This document shows positions 45,497 through 55,717 of a DNA stretch of 64,000 nt, piece by piece. Under the pieces are notes generated by a model. The model saw only the letters and a list, made by a program, of their open reading frames with translations, was not told where the DNA came from and ran no database searches. The first letter of the stretch is position 1, and the number at the start of each line of letters is the position of its first letter. Source of the stretch: Ornithodoros turicata (Eukaryota; Arthropoda; Arachnida; Ixodida; Argasidae). The stretch is taken from the NCBI RefSeq assembly GCF_037126465.1, contig NC_088203.1:88536668-88600667 (forward strand). Direction: 5' to 3'. Position numbers and translations under genes: made by a program.

Positions 45497-46289
45497 CTCT
45501 TCATGTTTGAGAGCACACCCATTCTTTTCGTTTTCATTAACCTAGCGGAGTATAGGGAGCTTAATTCTGGATTACCACCTGGAACTACACCCTTACTTTA
45601 TGTTTCCGCGCGTTCCTCGTAACATAGTAGGAGAAATTATGCACATAGGAAATGACAACCGCTCCCCTTCCGTTAAGCTGTTCTTCGTGTCCTTCCTATC
45701 ATGTGCTACAGGCTTGATGAGGTTGTAACATATGTATATTTTTTAACAGATCATTTCCATACCCGGCGGCCAACAACCGAGGCGTAATTCAGTTGCAGTT
45801 CACGATATACTCCTTTTAGCAATCTTGGACTCGTTGAAACAAAACGGCGTACAAGAGGCTTTCGGGACCTTTGCTGGCATATCCAACACAAATGCACGCC
45901 TTTGCGAATTATTGGACGGTCGCGGCAAGCTGTCCCTGTCCACTTCTACAACAGTGAGGTGATTGGGCACAAAGGCCCTGACCCTACTGTCCCCCGCTTC
46001 AAAAACTGATCCGTTTCATTCTTCGAACTGTACGCAAGCTCCATACGTGTAATACGAAAAATGTCGTTGTGATAAATCAAGATAACAACTGCAAAACACG
46101 TACTTATTGCGTTTTATACAGCAACCTGAAAAGCGATGCCCGCTACGAGCAGCAGACGGCATGCATCTACACATGTCTCAACACATTCAGCACACTTACT
46201 TTTTCTTTTCCTTTATCGTTTATTTTTCTTTTTTTCGGGTGTGTGTGTCTACGTAGAGTGCTGGCTGATTCGATTACGAACAGGTGAAG
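45497..46289. other. Non-coding stretch, nothing recognised
   Basis: It may hold more of the Penelope-like element upstream of the GIY-YIG remnant, but I see no RT motif on the minus strand. Confidence 0.4.
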
Positions 46290-46291
46290 TA

Positions 46292-47617
46292 CGGGTGGTG
46301 TTCAAGTCAAACAGGGACTTTTCATTTTTCGCAAAAGTAAAATGAACTTACATGCGAGAAATTAGTTTTATTTTTCAACGTAATCTCCAGCTGCACTAAT
46401 GCACTTGTACCAGCGTTTCACGAGGGCTTGGATGCCAGCAGCGTAGAAATCCTTATTGGCGCGTTGCAGCCATGATCGGACCGCATTCTTGACCTCGTCG
46501 TCGTAGCTGATGTGGCGGCCCCCAAGGAACGCCTTCAGTGGCCTGAAGAGGCGGAAATCGCTGGGGGCGAGGTCTGTACTGTAAGGGGGATGTGGCAGCA
46601 ACTCCCAGCCAAGTTCCTGTAAGGTGCGTGTCGTGAGATGCGCGGTATGCGGGGGTGCGTTGCCCTGTAGGAGGAGAACTCCTTTGGTGATTCCCGCCCG
46701 CTTTTGCTTCAGCGCCTTATGCACATCCCTGAGAACCTGGCAGTAATATGCACTATTGATGGTGGTACCACTGGGCAGAAAATCAACATGAACAACGCCA
46801 GCCTTGTTCCAGAAAACCGTGGCCATGACCTTGCCCGCAGACGGGGTGCTTCGGAACTTCTTGGGAGCTTGCGAGCCCGGATGCTTCCATTGTTTTGATG
46901 CGCGTTTAGACTCAGGAGATGAAATGGTCCACCCACGTTTCATCGCACGTGATGATCCGATCAAGGCACGGCTGTCCTTCAGTGTCGAAACGGCTCCTTA
47001 GCTCTTGGGAGATTTCCAGGCTTCTCTGCCGGTCAAACACGGAGAGCTGCCTCGGGACCCAACAGGCACTAACTTTCCGAAACTGGAGGTGTTCATGAAT
47101 GATAGTGTTCAACGTTCCCACAGAAAGGTCCGTCTTTCGAGCCAGTTCAAGACGTTATCCGTCGGTTCTTGAGGATCGAGCGCTCCACAAGTTGGATGTT
47201 CTCAGGAACTCTGAAACTGGGCTCTGAGCCGCCCCCGGCCGGGATCGTCCTGCACTGACGTACGGCCGTCTCGGAACCTTTTGCACCACTCAAAGGCTTT
47301 GCTGCGGCTAAGCGTATTATGGCCGTACTGAGCCTGAAGTCTTCTGTGAATTTCAGATGACTTTACGCCTTAATTCACGAGAAACTTCATGACAATTCGC
47401 TGTTCGATGTGCGCGCTCACCTCGTTGTCGGCCATCTTGTCCAGCACGTGTCTTCTGTTTTGCACAAACTTTGGACCACCACGTGGTGAACGCGGAGGCC
47501 CAGCCATCCCAGCCGTCCCAGCCGCCATGTTCGTGTGAAAATGACGAAAAAGAAGTAGCGCGAGCCATTTGTACACTCAGGAGACAGAAAGTCCCGGTTT
47601 GACTTGAACACGCCTCG
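46292..47617 (-). mobile_element. Mariner DNA transposon, full length, inactive
   Basis: TIRs begin CGGGTGGTGTTCAAGTCAAA on the left and, inverted, CGAGGCGTGTTCAAGTCAAA on the right, flanked by TA (46290-46291; 47618-47619). The 1,326-bp length is typical of mariner and the transposase fills the interior on the minus strand. Confidence 0.9.
46368..47435 (-). pseudogene. Mariner transposase (D,D34D type), decayed
   Basis: ATG at 47435-47433 opens MADNEVSAHIEQRIVMKFLV, followed by an in-frame TAA, then VKSSEIHRRLQAQYGHNTLS (helix-turn-helix) and the Trp-containing FEWCKRF. The first catalytic Asp is in ITCDETWVDHF (46912-47121 frame). The second motif, normally HDNARPHTA, reads LLLQGNAPPHTAH: the Asp is Gly. 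The third is kept in YSTDLAPSDF. WVPRQLS, the linker motif, is present. Stops and at least two frameshifts separate the three blocks. C-terminus ends at 46368. Confidence 0.9.
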
Positions 47618-47619
47618 TA

Positions 47620-48133
47620 CATGTGTTCCGCCAAACAACCTTTTTTACCTAGCGACGCGTGATGTAAAATGTGACTACTATGAACGCTGCTTCAACACGT
47701 CACAGCAGTAGTACCGCCTATGACGTGTTGAAGAGGCGTTTGTAAGCATTGCGAGCGAAATCAATAAATCGTAACCAATGCAGGCATTGTATTTCCGAAT
47801 ACAACAGTAATCCAAAGACACTGTTAACCGTCATATTCATGTTGCCCTGCGAACTATGGTAAAACCGAAACCTCCCTCCATTCCATTCCGTACGAACGAC
47901 AACACTCGAGCAAGCGAAGCGGTGTTGTGTGAAAATATTCACTGCTATGTTATATACAGAAATGATTTGAAAATATTTGCTAAACAAATACGTATGAGAT
48001 ACCCACTATAGTATGCCGAATTTCGGAAGCAAGAGATGAATTTAGGAAAACGAGCTCGTAATTAGCGGAATGAAGCAGCCAACGGAAGGCAACGCCTCCC
48101 ATGACAAACAGATGGCGGCTTCCTTGTTGTAAC
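47620..48133. other. Non-coding stretch, nothing recognised
   Basis: GACGTGTTGAAG and its inverse CTTCAACACGTC lie near 47690 and 47721, a small inverted repeat. No gene. Confidence 0.5.
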
Positions 48134-48638
48134 CAGGGCCGGTGCTAGGGGTGTGCGGGGCCTGGGGCAAAGGGACATTGCGGGGCCTGTTTCACACCAG
48201 CAGTAATGAAAAGATAAGAAATGATAAGATTTTCGCAGTGGGAGATTTTAGCAGTACGGGAAACGGCAACAGGAGAGAAGGGTGCGAAATCCTCGGTATA
48301 GCTTGCAGGGTTGGCGAATTTTTCTTAAAAGTGGGACTTTTTCTCATCACCTGACGGAATGGCACATAACACATTCTTCTCCCATTTCTGTTTTAGTCGA
48401 AGATCGCGCGTGTGAGTAAGTGCATCCTTTATATTAAAAAAAAAGAACGTAATCCCTGGTTGAGGGTGTGGAGGACGATGGTCTTCCTCCACACGAGTCC
48501 TGACCGGCGATGATGGAATGTCCCAAAGGGCAGATGGTCGTGGCCTCACGCTAGGACGCTGCCGGTAGAACTGGCTGGCAGGCGCAGCGGCGCGCGCCAG
48601 CGTAGGCAAGTCTTCATCGTCGCCCACAGGCCGCCACA

Positions 48639-48660
48639 CCATCCCCCCCCCCCCATCAGA
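48639..48660 (-). promoter_or_regulatory. Polypurine tract of the TRIM
   Basis: On the minus strand GATGGGGGGGGGGGGATGG ends directly at the 3' LTR. It sets the direction of the element. Confidence 0.65.
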
Positions 48661-49432
48661 CGAGGAGCGCGTTGTAGAGCTAGCGGTTGAGGTCCGCGTC
48701 GATAAGTGAAGAGGAGAAAGGGCGATACGTGGAACAGGGACGGCTGAACTTGCGTCTTGTGCTGAGTGGGCAGAAGTGGCGAGATCAATGGTGCGGACAA
48801 GAGCTGGCAGGGAGGCTTCCAGGTGCGGACCGAAGCGGAGAGCAGGCAGGAAGGCCGATATGATGCACAGAGGGCGGCGACAGAACCGCGACCGGTTCGT
48901 GAGCAGTGAGCTAATGTCGCCAGGAAGAGTGCCGGGGAGGACCATCGCGAAGCACAGGGAGACCGGGAGTAGAATTCAGTGGCCTCCGCTAGGGTCCCCG
49001 GTGGAACGTTGGTCCGGTGCCTCTTGATCGCTGTCGGTTGGGCTGCCAGCATCGTCTATGGAAGCCTGGTGGAAGGCGATGCGGGCAGCGTTCTTAGACC
49101 GCTAGCGTAGCAGATGCGGTGTGCGGTAGACAGCGGCGTACCGCGACCGGTACAAGAGCCTGATGCTAGGGAAGGTGCCGCTGGTGGAAGCACGAGGAGT
49201 GCCATCACGAAGCGTGTGGCGACATGACGTGAACTGGGTAGATGGGTAAGGTGGGTAGAACCATGGTGTTGCGCGGCCGGGCGTTGCGATGAGTGGAGCC
49301 GCGGTGGGCTGACGTCGTCGCCTAGCGGTTCCTCGGTAGAACGACGCACCGTACCTTCGGAGATGGCTTCGGAGGTGGGCTTCCAGAAATTTGGGATGAT
49401 ATTGGGCCGAATTACGCCGAACATGGTGTTCA

Positions 49433-49449
49433 TAGTTCGGGTCCCCAAA
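49433..49449 (-). promoter_or_regulatory. Primer binding site of the TRIM
   Basis: The minus strand reads TTTGGGGACCCGAACTA straight after the 5' LTR. TGG followed by a CCCGAAC segment mirrors a tRNA 3' end with its T arm. The priming tRNA was not identified. Confidence 0.5.
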
Positions 49450-49702
49450 TGTGGAGGTCGATGGTCTTCCTCCATACGAGTGCTGACCGGCGATGATGGA
49501 GTGTCCCAGCGGGCAGATGGTCGTGGCCTCACGCTAGGACGGTGCCGGTAGAACTGGCTGGCAGGCGCAGAGGCGCGCGCCAGCATAGGCACTTCTTCAT
49601 CGTCGCCCACGGGCCGCCACAAGGGCTTCGTGCGCGGGATCTATGTAAGCGCAGGGCCTAAATCGGTCGCCTTATTCGCCTCTCCCCCCTAACGCCGACC
49701 TG

Positions 49703-50228
49703 GTGGTTACGCTTCCTCGAGCGAGTCCCCCCGCCCTGCCTTCGTACGAGCAGCAGACATTTAGGATGTGCTCGAATGTCCCGCGCTTTTGGAGCGAAGC
49801 GTTTCTTGTCGCCATGCTTTCTATCGACCATTCGCGAAAGAGAATAAGGAGCAAACACTATGATATCAGATACAGTATGCTTGTGAGGTCAGAGTATTCA
49901 AAGAAATCAATGACAGCGAGCCGTAGAACGCGATCGCCACTGCGCTCGCTGAAATGATGCAGACACAAACATTGCCAGTGATCGGGGACGTTGTTCATTA
50001 GTGAAATGGGACGCGGTAGAAGTTTTTAAAACGTCCATATGGTCATATCGAGCTAGCACGGTTCATTGTCGTCTGGTCAATATGCAAATCGGATTCTTCG
50101 TTTGCAATCCTTGCGCCTTGATTAAATGAAAGGAATATTTATGAGCGTGTAGCACCAGAATGGCACAAGTGTGCACCATGAGTCGACATATCGTCTTTTT
50201 TTTCTAACCTTTGATCTGCACGCTATTC
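49703..50228. other. Non-coding stretch, nothing recognised
   Basis: Short frames only, no motif. Confidence 0.5.
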
Positions 50229-50230
50229 TA

Positions 50231-50610
50231 CACTGTAAACGCTTTCACACCTTTAAAGGTGTAATAACGTGCATGGCGCACGCCCCTTTTGGTGTAATTT
50301 TGGTAACATCATAATGGAGTACGGTTTAGCACTAATTTTCTTTACTTGCATGCTGTCTGTACTCCAAAAAATCAGTCTTTCAAGTCTCAACATTGTTGAA
50401 CAGTATTGTAGACACTTGCACGTGCTCGATTATCGCTTTAGCACGTATCTACTATATCGAAGACATAATGAGAGCAAGATTTGAACTGACACCTGATCTT
50501 TTGTAATGCTTTCTGAATTTTGTAAAATACCAACCTGGAGGTACAATGTTGGGCAACCAGGTTTAATGTGCATGGCGCACACCTTTAAAGGTGTGAAAAA
50601 GTTTACAGTG
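50231..50610. mobile_element. MITE with CACTGTAAAC termini (380 bp)
   Basis: The left CACTGTAAACGCTTTCACAC is inverted at the right as CACTGTAAACTTTTTCACAC, flanked by TA (50229-50230; 50611-50612). Both arms continue with CTTTAAAGGTGT and GTGCATGGCGCAC, giving about 50-bp TIRs. Non-coding. Confidence 0.85.
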
Positions 50611-50612
50611 TA

Positions 50613-51581
50613 CTCTCACTGAATCGATTTCAGTCTCTCACGACTTCACTATATGTTTGTGTGGAATATATGTACCACCATGTGCAATATATTTTCAGTG
50701 TTTCGAGTGTAAATATCTCATGCACATAAAACTTGGGAGTTATTGACGCATAGAGCCATGCTTTCATAGTCGCTGGAACTGCGAATCGAATTCGGGGCAT
50801 TTTTTTTTAGGCATATGTCCTTGGCGAAGTGCCCCAATCTTATTAATATGACACACCGATATGAACAAATAACCGAAGAACTACGAATAATTCATGACTT
50901 CTACGGTCAACCTCTTATTTCCGTCGTTGTCGATCGAAGCTGCAGTAGGTATATCGAATAGCGAATAACTGTCCTTATATGTCAGCGGATTTTAAGACAG
51001 TCTCGTGTGCCCGTGCACCCATAACTCGTTGTCAGTTGGGTTCAGAACCCGGGATCCCGAAACCTTGCAATCCTGGGATCCCGGGATGCTTTCATGTCTA
51101 GCAATCCCGGAATTCAGCCTCGCGAAATCTTAGAAATTTAGTGACTCTATGTTGTCCCACCTTCAATAAAGCAATTCTTCCGAAAAACAAAAAAAGTTGT
51201 CTACGTGTGCGTGCTGAACACAACCGTGGACCACATATCGCTCTTACTGCTCGTGGACTATACAACTATCGCTGTCACTTCTTCGAAGATGCATGGCTGC
51301 GAAAAGGCGTGATTTTATTCCGTCATTTGTCAACAACTGAAGGCGTGCGTCCCCCCCCCCCCCCCGCTTCCTTTTACATGCGGGAGAGATCAATAGAGTT
51401 TAATGACGTCAAAGGTAGCACGACTTTGGTAAACCACTCACTGGCAATGCGAAAGCAGGAACGAATCGTTCTCTAAAGGCTGCCTAGCGGAATGTATGGT
51501 CGAAACACTGGTTCCAAACACGGCGGACTCTACCGCAGGGGCGTACGGAAGTTGTCCTTCCAAGTGCTATGCGTTACTTTT
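50613..51581. other. Non-coding stretch with a decayed CCCGGGATCCCG repeat
   Basis: 51035-51110 carries repeated (A)TCCCGG(G)ATCCCG text, a style seen at hAT termini, unpaired here. A poly-C run lies at 51350-51365. Confidence 0.45.
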
Positions 51582-51620
51582 TAACGATTGAGATCATTGA
51601 TCAGATCAACGATTGAGATC

Positions 51621-51979
51621 AGAGGGCATTGCGTCAGTATGACAGCACGCTCACTGATGTATCCTCTGTTTGTTATTCAGGTACTGATGTCGCTGTGCTG
51701 CAACACCTTTCCGGGAGGAAGTCCATTTGCAACCGTGCACATAATTCCAGCTACTAACGCCGACGGTGTGAGCTACGATGTTACGCCGAAGCTACAGTCA
51801 ACCCTGCTGTGTCCTGATTTTCCACGCCAGAATGTTATCTTCATCTACGCCCCCGCACTATCTACTGTGACGTCGTCGGAAGACACGTTAAAAGCATCAG
51901 AGCTTCCCCAGTCTGACAGAGGGCATTGCGGCAGTATGACAGCACGCTCACTGATGTATCCTCTGTTTGTTATTCAGGT
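51621..51979 (+). repeat. Pair of 62-bp leader blocks, 297 bp apart
   Basis: AGAGGGCATTGCG(T/G)CAGTATG through TTTGTTATTCAGGT occurs at 51621-51682 and 51918-51979 with a single mismatch. Each has an ATG (51639, 51936) opening MTARSLMYPLFVIQV in the same frame, so a start at either site reads through to ORF1. Sequence between blocks is not repeated. Confidence 0.95.
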
Positions 51980-52889
51980 TGGTAAGCGTAACTACCCTTG
52001 CTACTCTAGTAATGACTTGTGTTTGATACTGCTGCCGTGCCCTCAAGTTTGCATCGCATTCTATGTCAATATCTTAGAGATGCTCCTCATGTTGTCGGGC
52101 GACGTCGAATCTAACCCCGGGCCAACGATAGAGGAACAGCTTTCGCTCCTGATTAGTGGTCAACGGGAGATAACCAAACGGATCAAGTCTGTGAATGAAA
52201 GTAATAGGAAACTTGAAGCCGTTATCAATGAATTAAGGATAAGTCAATCTAGTTTAGAAATGAAGATCGAGAGCCTGGCCAGCAATATAGCTACAATTGA
52301 GGCTACCGTGGATATGTTAAGTGGAGGCCAAGCTGTCGTGAGTGAGTGTGTGTCTGACATTGCCAGTTTTAAACACACGTTGCAAGAATTTGAACAGAAA
52401 GTTGGTGACCTTGAAAACCGACAGAGGCGCAACAACCTTATCGTTCACGGCGTACCAGAAGAGGAAGGCGAATCTGAGGACAACCTAAAAATAAAAGTGC
52501 TGAAAGAAATTTTCGAAAATAAGCTTAACGTTACGGTTTCCTCAGTTGAACGTATACACCGATTGGGTAGGCGGTCTTCAAGTAAACCTCGTCCTGTCAT
52601 ACTAAGAGTTTTCGATTTCCGCGAGAAAACTGAGGTGTTGCGTAATGCAAGTAAGCTTAAAAACACGAAGATGTTCATTACGGAAGACTTCTCTAGTAGA
52701 ATTAGGGCAACAAGGAAATTGTTATGGGACAGCGCTCGCGATGAAAGGTCACGAGGTGCTAAAGTACGGTCGAGTTATGACAAGTTGTACATAGATGGTG
52801 TGTTGTACGTTTGGGACTATGCTTCTGGTCAGCGACGCAAAGCAACCTCTGTAAAGGATGCACCACTGACCAGTACTAATAAAGCTTGA
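51639..52889 (+). CDS. ORF1 protein of CR1/L2-like element: leader, 2A, coiled coil, L1-ORF1-like RNA-binding domain
   Basis: The first in-frame ATG is 51639; ATG 51936 in the second leader block is an alternative start and gives a shorter leader. From 51936: MTARSLMYPLFVIQV (hydrophobic, signal-like), a Cys-rich spacer, MLLMLSGDVESNPGP (2A; skip between 52121 and 52122), then a long heptad-rich coiled coil (about 52130-52420), and NRQRRNNLIVHGVPEEEGES, VSSVERIHRLGRRSS, PVILRVFDFREKTEVLRNAS, KVRSSYDKLYIDG, matching the RRM and C-terminal domains of L1-type ORF1 proteins. These form RNA-binding trimers that accompany the element RNA. TGA at 52887-52889 ends it; the same frame stays open beyond into the endonuclease. 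Confidence 0.85.
   Translation: MTARSLMYPLFVIQVLMSLCCNTFPGGSPFATVHIIPATNADGVSYDVTPKLQSTLLCPDFPRQNVIFIYAPALSTVTSSEDTLKASELPQSDRGHCGSMTARSLMYPLFVIQVGKRNYPCYSSNDLCLILLPCPQVCIAFYVNILEMLLMLSGDVESNPGPTIEEQLSLLISGQREITKRIKSVNESNRKLEAVINELRISQSSLEMKIESLASNIATIEATVDMLSGGQAVVSECVSDIASFKHTLQEFEQKVGDLENRQRRNNLIVHGVPEEEGESEDNLKIKVLKEIFENKLNVTVSSVERIHRLGRRSSSKPRPVILRVFDFREKTEVLRNASKLKNTKMFITEDFSSRIRATRKLLWDSARDERSRGAKVRSSYDKLYIDGVLYVWDYASGQRRKATSVKDAPLTSTNKA
52098..52124 (+). other. Canonical 2A ribosome-skipping motif
   Basis: Codons spell G-D-V-E-S-N-P-G-P, a full D-x-E-x-N-P-G-P consensus, preceded by LLMLS. Translation is expected to release the leader peptide at the final Gly and resume at Pro, freeing ORF1 from its hydrophobic N-terminus. 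2A sequences near the N-terminus of APE-type non-LTR ORF1s are known in other animals. Confidence 0.9.
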
Positions 52890-55717
52890 CTTAATGGAAA
52901 GACTGGTTCTGATAAATTTCGGGTTCTTAATCTAAATGCCAGAAGCATGGTGAACAAAATAGTAGACATAGAAAGTTTGCTTTTGTCTCATGATCCGGAT
53001 GTGCTCATTGTTACGGAGACTTGGCTTCACAGTGATATTGAAAGTAATGAAATAATTCCACCCAACTATACTGTTGTTCGTAAGGATAGATCCTCTAGAG
53101 GTGGAGGCGTCGCTGTTGTCCTAAAAAAAAATATTGAGTACATTGTGCTGCCGGAAGTTGTTGATGTCGAAATGGTTTGGGTGAAGCTGTTCCTCTCATT
53201 TGGAAATTTGCTTGTAGGCGGCTTTTACAGGCCTCCTTCTGCAGGCATATCCGTTCTGAATAAGCTATCTGATTATATAAACACTCATGTTGCCCGCCAT
53301 CCCTATGTAATCCTTGGTGGTGACTTTAACTTGCCCAACATTGACTGGTCTGCTCTCGCTGCGTTGACCAACGATGAATGTTCCCGCGCTCTCGTCGATA
53401 TGACATTCTCGTTCAATTTACTCCAGCTCGTTAAGGAGCCTACGAGAACGCAGGGCACTACCTCGTCAATATTGGATTTGATGTTTGTATCAAACAAGAT
53501 ATTTACTAGAGAAGCGGAATGCAGCATCCTTGAAGGCATATCGGACCACAGGATGGTACTGTTAGAATTTGGGACCCTTCACCAAAAACGGCAGCAGTTA
53601 ACAACTCGCGTATTTAATGACTTTTCTAGGGCAGACGACAATAGTGTAACTGATGAGCTTTCCAACTTCTTTGATACCTTCAGTGCCCTAGCAATTTCAT
53701 CTGTGTCAGTCAACTCCCTGTGGGACCTCTTTAAACGCACGAATGCATCCGGATGTTCGTGCCCCAACGACGGTTTCGTTCCGAAAATCCATGGACAACT
53801 CGCTCAATAATTCATAAGAAAAGGAAAGTACAAAGATTAGTTAGGAAGGGCGACAAGAACCTATCTCTTGATATCAGGCGGCTTCGTGCTGAACTGAGAG
53901 CGGATATACGGGAATCAAAAACAAGGTACTTCAACATAACACTACATAATCTGCTAACATCGGACCCATCCAAGTTCTGGAGGCACGCCTCGCCGAACAA
54001 AGATAATCAAATAATGATAGCACATGGCGATAATATTGTTCACGACGGCTGCTCCGTATCCTCTCTACTCAATGAACATTTTGCTGGCATATTTACCATT
54101 GACGACGGGTGCTTACCATCTGTACCCAGTTTTCCCACAGAACCAGTGCCACGACTTAGCATTAGCGAGCAAGGAATCCTTACTCTACTCCTTAACTTAA
54201 ACGGCAAGAAGGCCATAGGCCCAGACGGCATCCCAAATACTTTTCTAACTCGGTACGCCGAGTGGTGCACCCAGTACCTTTTCCTTATTTTTAACGTATC
54301 TTTGACACGTGGGGAGCTCCCGGACGATTGGAAGATAGCCAAGGTTGTTCCTATTCCTAAAACAGGTTCCAAACTAAATATTGCAAATTACCGGCCGATA
54401 TCCCTTCTGAGCACATGTAGTAAAGTATTAGAACATATCGTATATAAGCATATTTCAAAATATCTGGAAAGTAAGAATTTCTTCTCCACCAGTCAACATG
54501 GCTTTCGCCACGGTCTAAGCACAGTGACACAGCTTGTGAACATTACCCATGACCTTGCCAAAGTTGTAGACGCTCGTGGACAAGTCGACGTTATTTTTCT
54601 GGATTTTGCTAAAGCATTCGACAGAGTCTCTCACAGTAAATTATTATTAAAATTGAAGGAAATTGTAAACGATGAACTCTTTACCTGGCTTTCCAACTAC
54701 CTTGACAATAGAAAACAATTTGTCCATGCGAATAACGCCGACTCGTCCTTCGTACCAGTTATATCCGGTGTTCCCTAGGGCTCGGTCTTGGGTCCTTTGT
54801 TGTTTTTAATTTTTATAAATGATGTTGGTATGGGTATCTATGTTAAAATGAACTTTTTTGCCGATGACTGTGTATTGCATAAGGAGGTCAATGGCGGTGA
54901 TGACTATGCATGTTTAAATAATTGTTTGCAGAAAATGGCTGACTGGTGTGAGACATGGCAGTTACCTCTTAACATAAATAAGTGTGTGGTCATGAGTGTC
55001 ACTCGGAAAAGGAAACCGCTCACCTTCAATTATTGTATTAACTCAGTGAATCTCTCAAGGGTCTCCGAATACAAATACCTGGGCGTTTTTCTTACATCAG
55101 ACCTGCGCTGGAATAAGCACATCCAGTACATAACAAAGAAGGCTAACAAGAAATTATGGTTCTTAAAACGTCATTTCCGTGAATGCACAGCTCATACTAA
55201 GTTAACGGCATTCAAAACATTGGTCCGTCCTATTCTGGAATATAGTGATATTGTTTGGGACCCGTACACCATTGCGAATATTCGACTTCTTGATGATGAT
55301 GATGATGATGATGATTGGAGTTTAATGGCGCATATTCGACTTCTTGAATCCGTACAAAGGAGAGCGTTACGTTTTATTTTTAAGTCGTACCATCGTCTCA
55401 CCTCAGTTACTCCTCTTTACGCACGGAGTGGCTTAATACCGCTGGAAGAGCGTAGAAAGACTCATAGGCTCCAGTTTCTTTTTCATTTACTCAATGGTCA
55501 ATTTCGAATCAATCATCAGGACTATATCACTCCACACGCGCCCAGATCAACACGGCTAAGTCATCAGCGCACACTCAAACCATTCCAGTGCAGGACTGAC
55601 TGCTTTAAATATTCGTTCTTTCCTCGAACCGTCGAAGAATGGAATTCTCTGTCATCTGCTCAGGTCTCACACCGCTCTGTCACGGCATTTGTGAAATGCT
55701 TGAACGCAGTTTCATGA
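52890..55717 (+). pseudogene. Endonuclease-reverse transcriptase of CR1/L2-like element (one frameshift, one nonsense codon)
   Basis: APE endonuclease: FRVLNLNARSMVNK, TETWL (53013), GGFYRPPS, GGDFNLPNIDW and GISDHRM, in the ORF1 frame to 53810. After a frameshift near 53755-53780 the RT follows: KKAIGPDGIPNTFL, NYRPISLLS, HGFRHGLSTVTQL, FLDFAKAFDRVSH, [23 protein letters not shown] (the stop at 54776-54778 stands where Gln is usual), FADDC (54857-54868, catalytic), and YKYLGVFLTSDLRW. C-terminus to 55717 has no RNase H. The first ATG (52947) lies inside the first endonuclease strand, so it is not the natural start; this domain was probably made as a continuation of ORF1. Confidence 0.9.
55278..55347 (-). 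mobile_element. Tiny retroposon end inserted in RT, 16-bp target duplication
   Basis: ATATTCGACTTCTTGA is at 55278-55293 and 55332-55347. Between them lie 38 new bases, (GAT)n followed by TGGAGTTTAATGGCGC. With the duplicate this adds exactly 54 bp, 18 codons, keeping the RT frame open and adding a run of Asp. Confidence 0.85.

Larger units (their letters stand above)
48467..49621 (-). mobile_element. TRIM: miniature LTR retrotransposon with 172-bp LTRs
   Basis: Two direct repeats of equal length, 48467-48638 and 49450-49621, each start TGTGGAGG and end GCCGCCACA, with about 90% identity by eye. AGGG precedes the first (48463-48466) and follows the second (49622-49625), a 4-bp duplication as in Gypsy-type integration. 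Minus-strand signals agree: next to the 49450 LTR is TTTGGGGACCCGAAC, a PBS-like TGG start, and next to the 48638 LTR is a purine tract with 12 consecutive G. The 811-bp interior encodes no gag or pol, although a 188-codon and a 206-codon frame stay open through LTR and interior. These are probably incidental. Confidence 0.8.
48134..49702. mobile_element. hAT-like element with nested LTR retrotransposon
   Basis: The left end CAGGGCCGGTGCTAGGGG and right end, inverted, CAGGTCGGCGTTAGGGGGG, are flanked by 8-bp sequences GTTGTAAC and GTGGTTAC (6 of 8 match), fitting hAT target duplications. The hAT portion totals about 415 bp, non-coding; the rest is the 1,155-bp LTR element. Confidence 0.7.

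Noticed and set aside
48325..49622. Minus-strand frames of 206, 168 and 188 codons
   Set aside because: They run through both LTRs and interior of the TRIM in different frames and show no gag, protease or other motif; Pro/Ser/Arg-rich composition follows from GC-rich repeats.
51035..51110. CCCGGGATCCCG repeats as a full hAT element
   Set aside because: Only one end-like cluster; no inverted partner or 8-bp duplication found.
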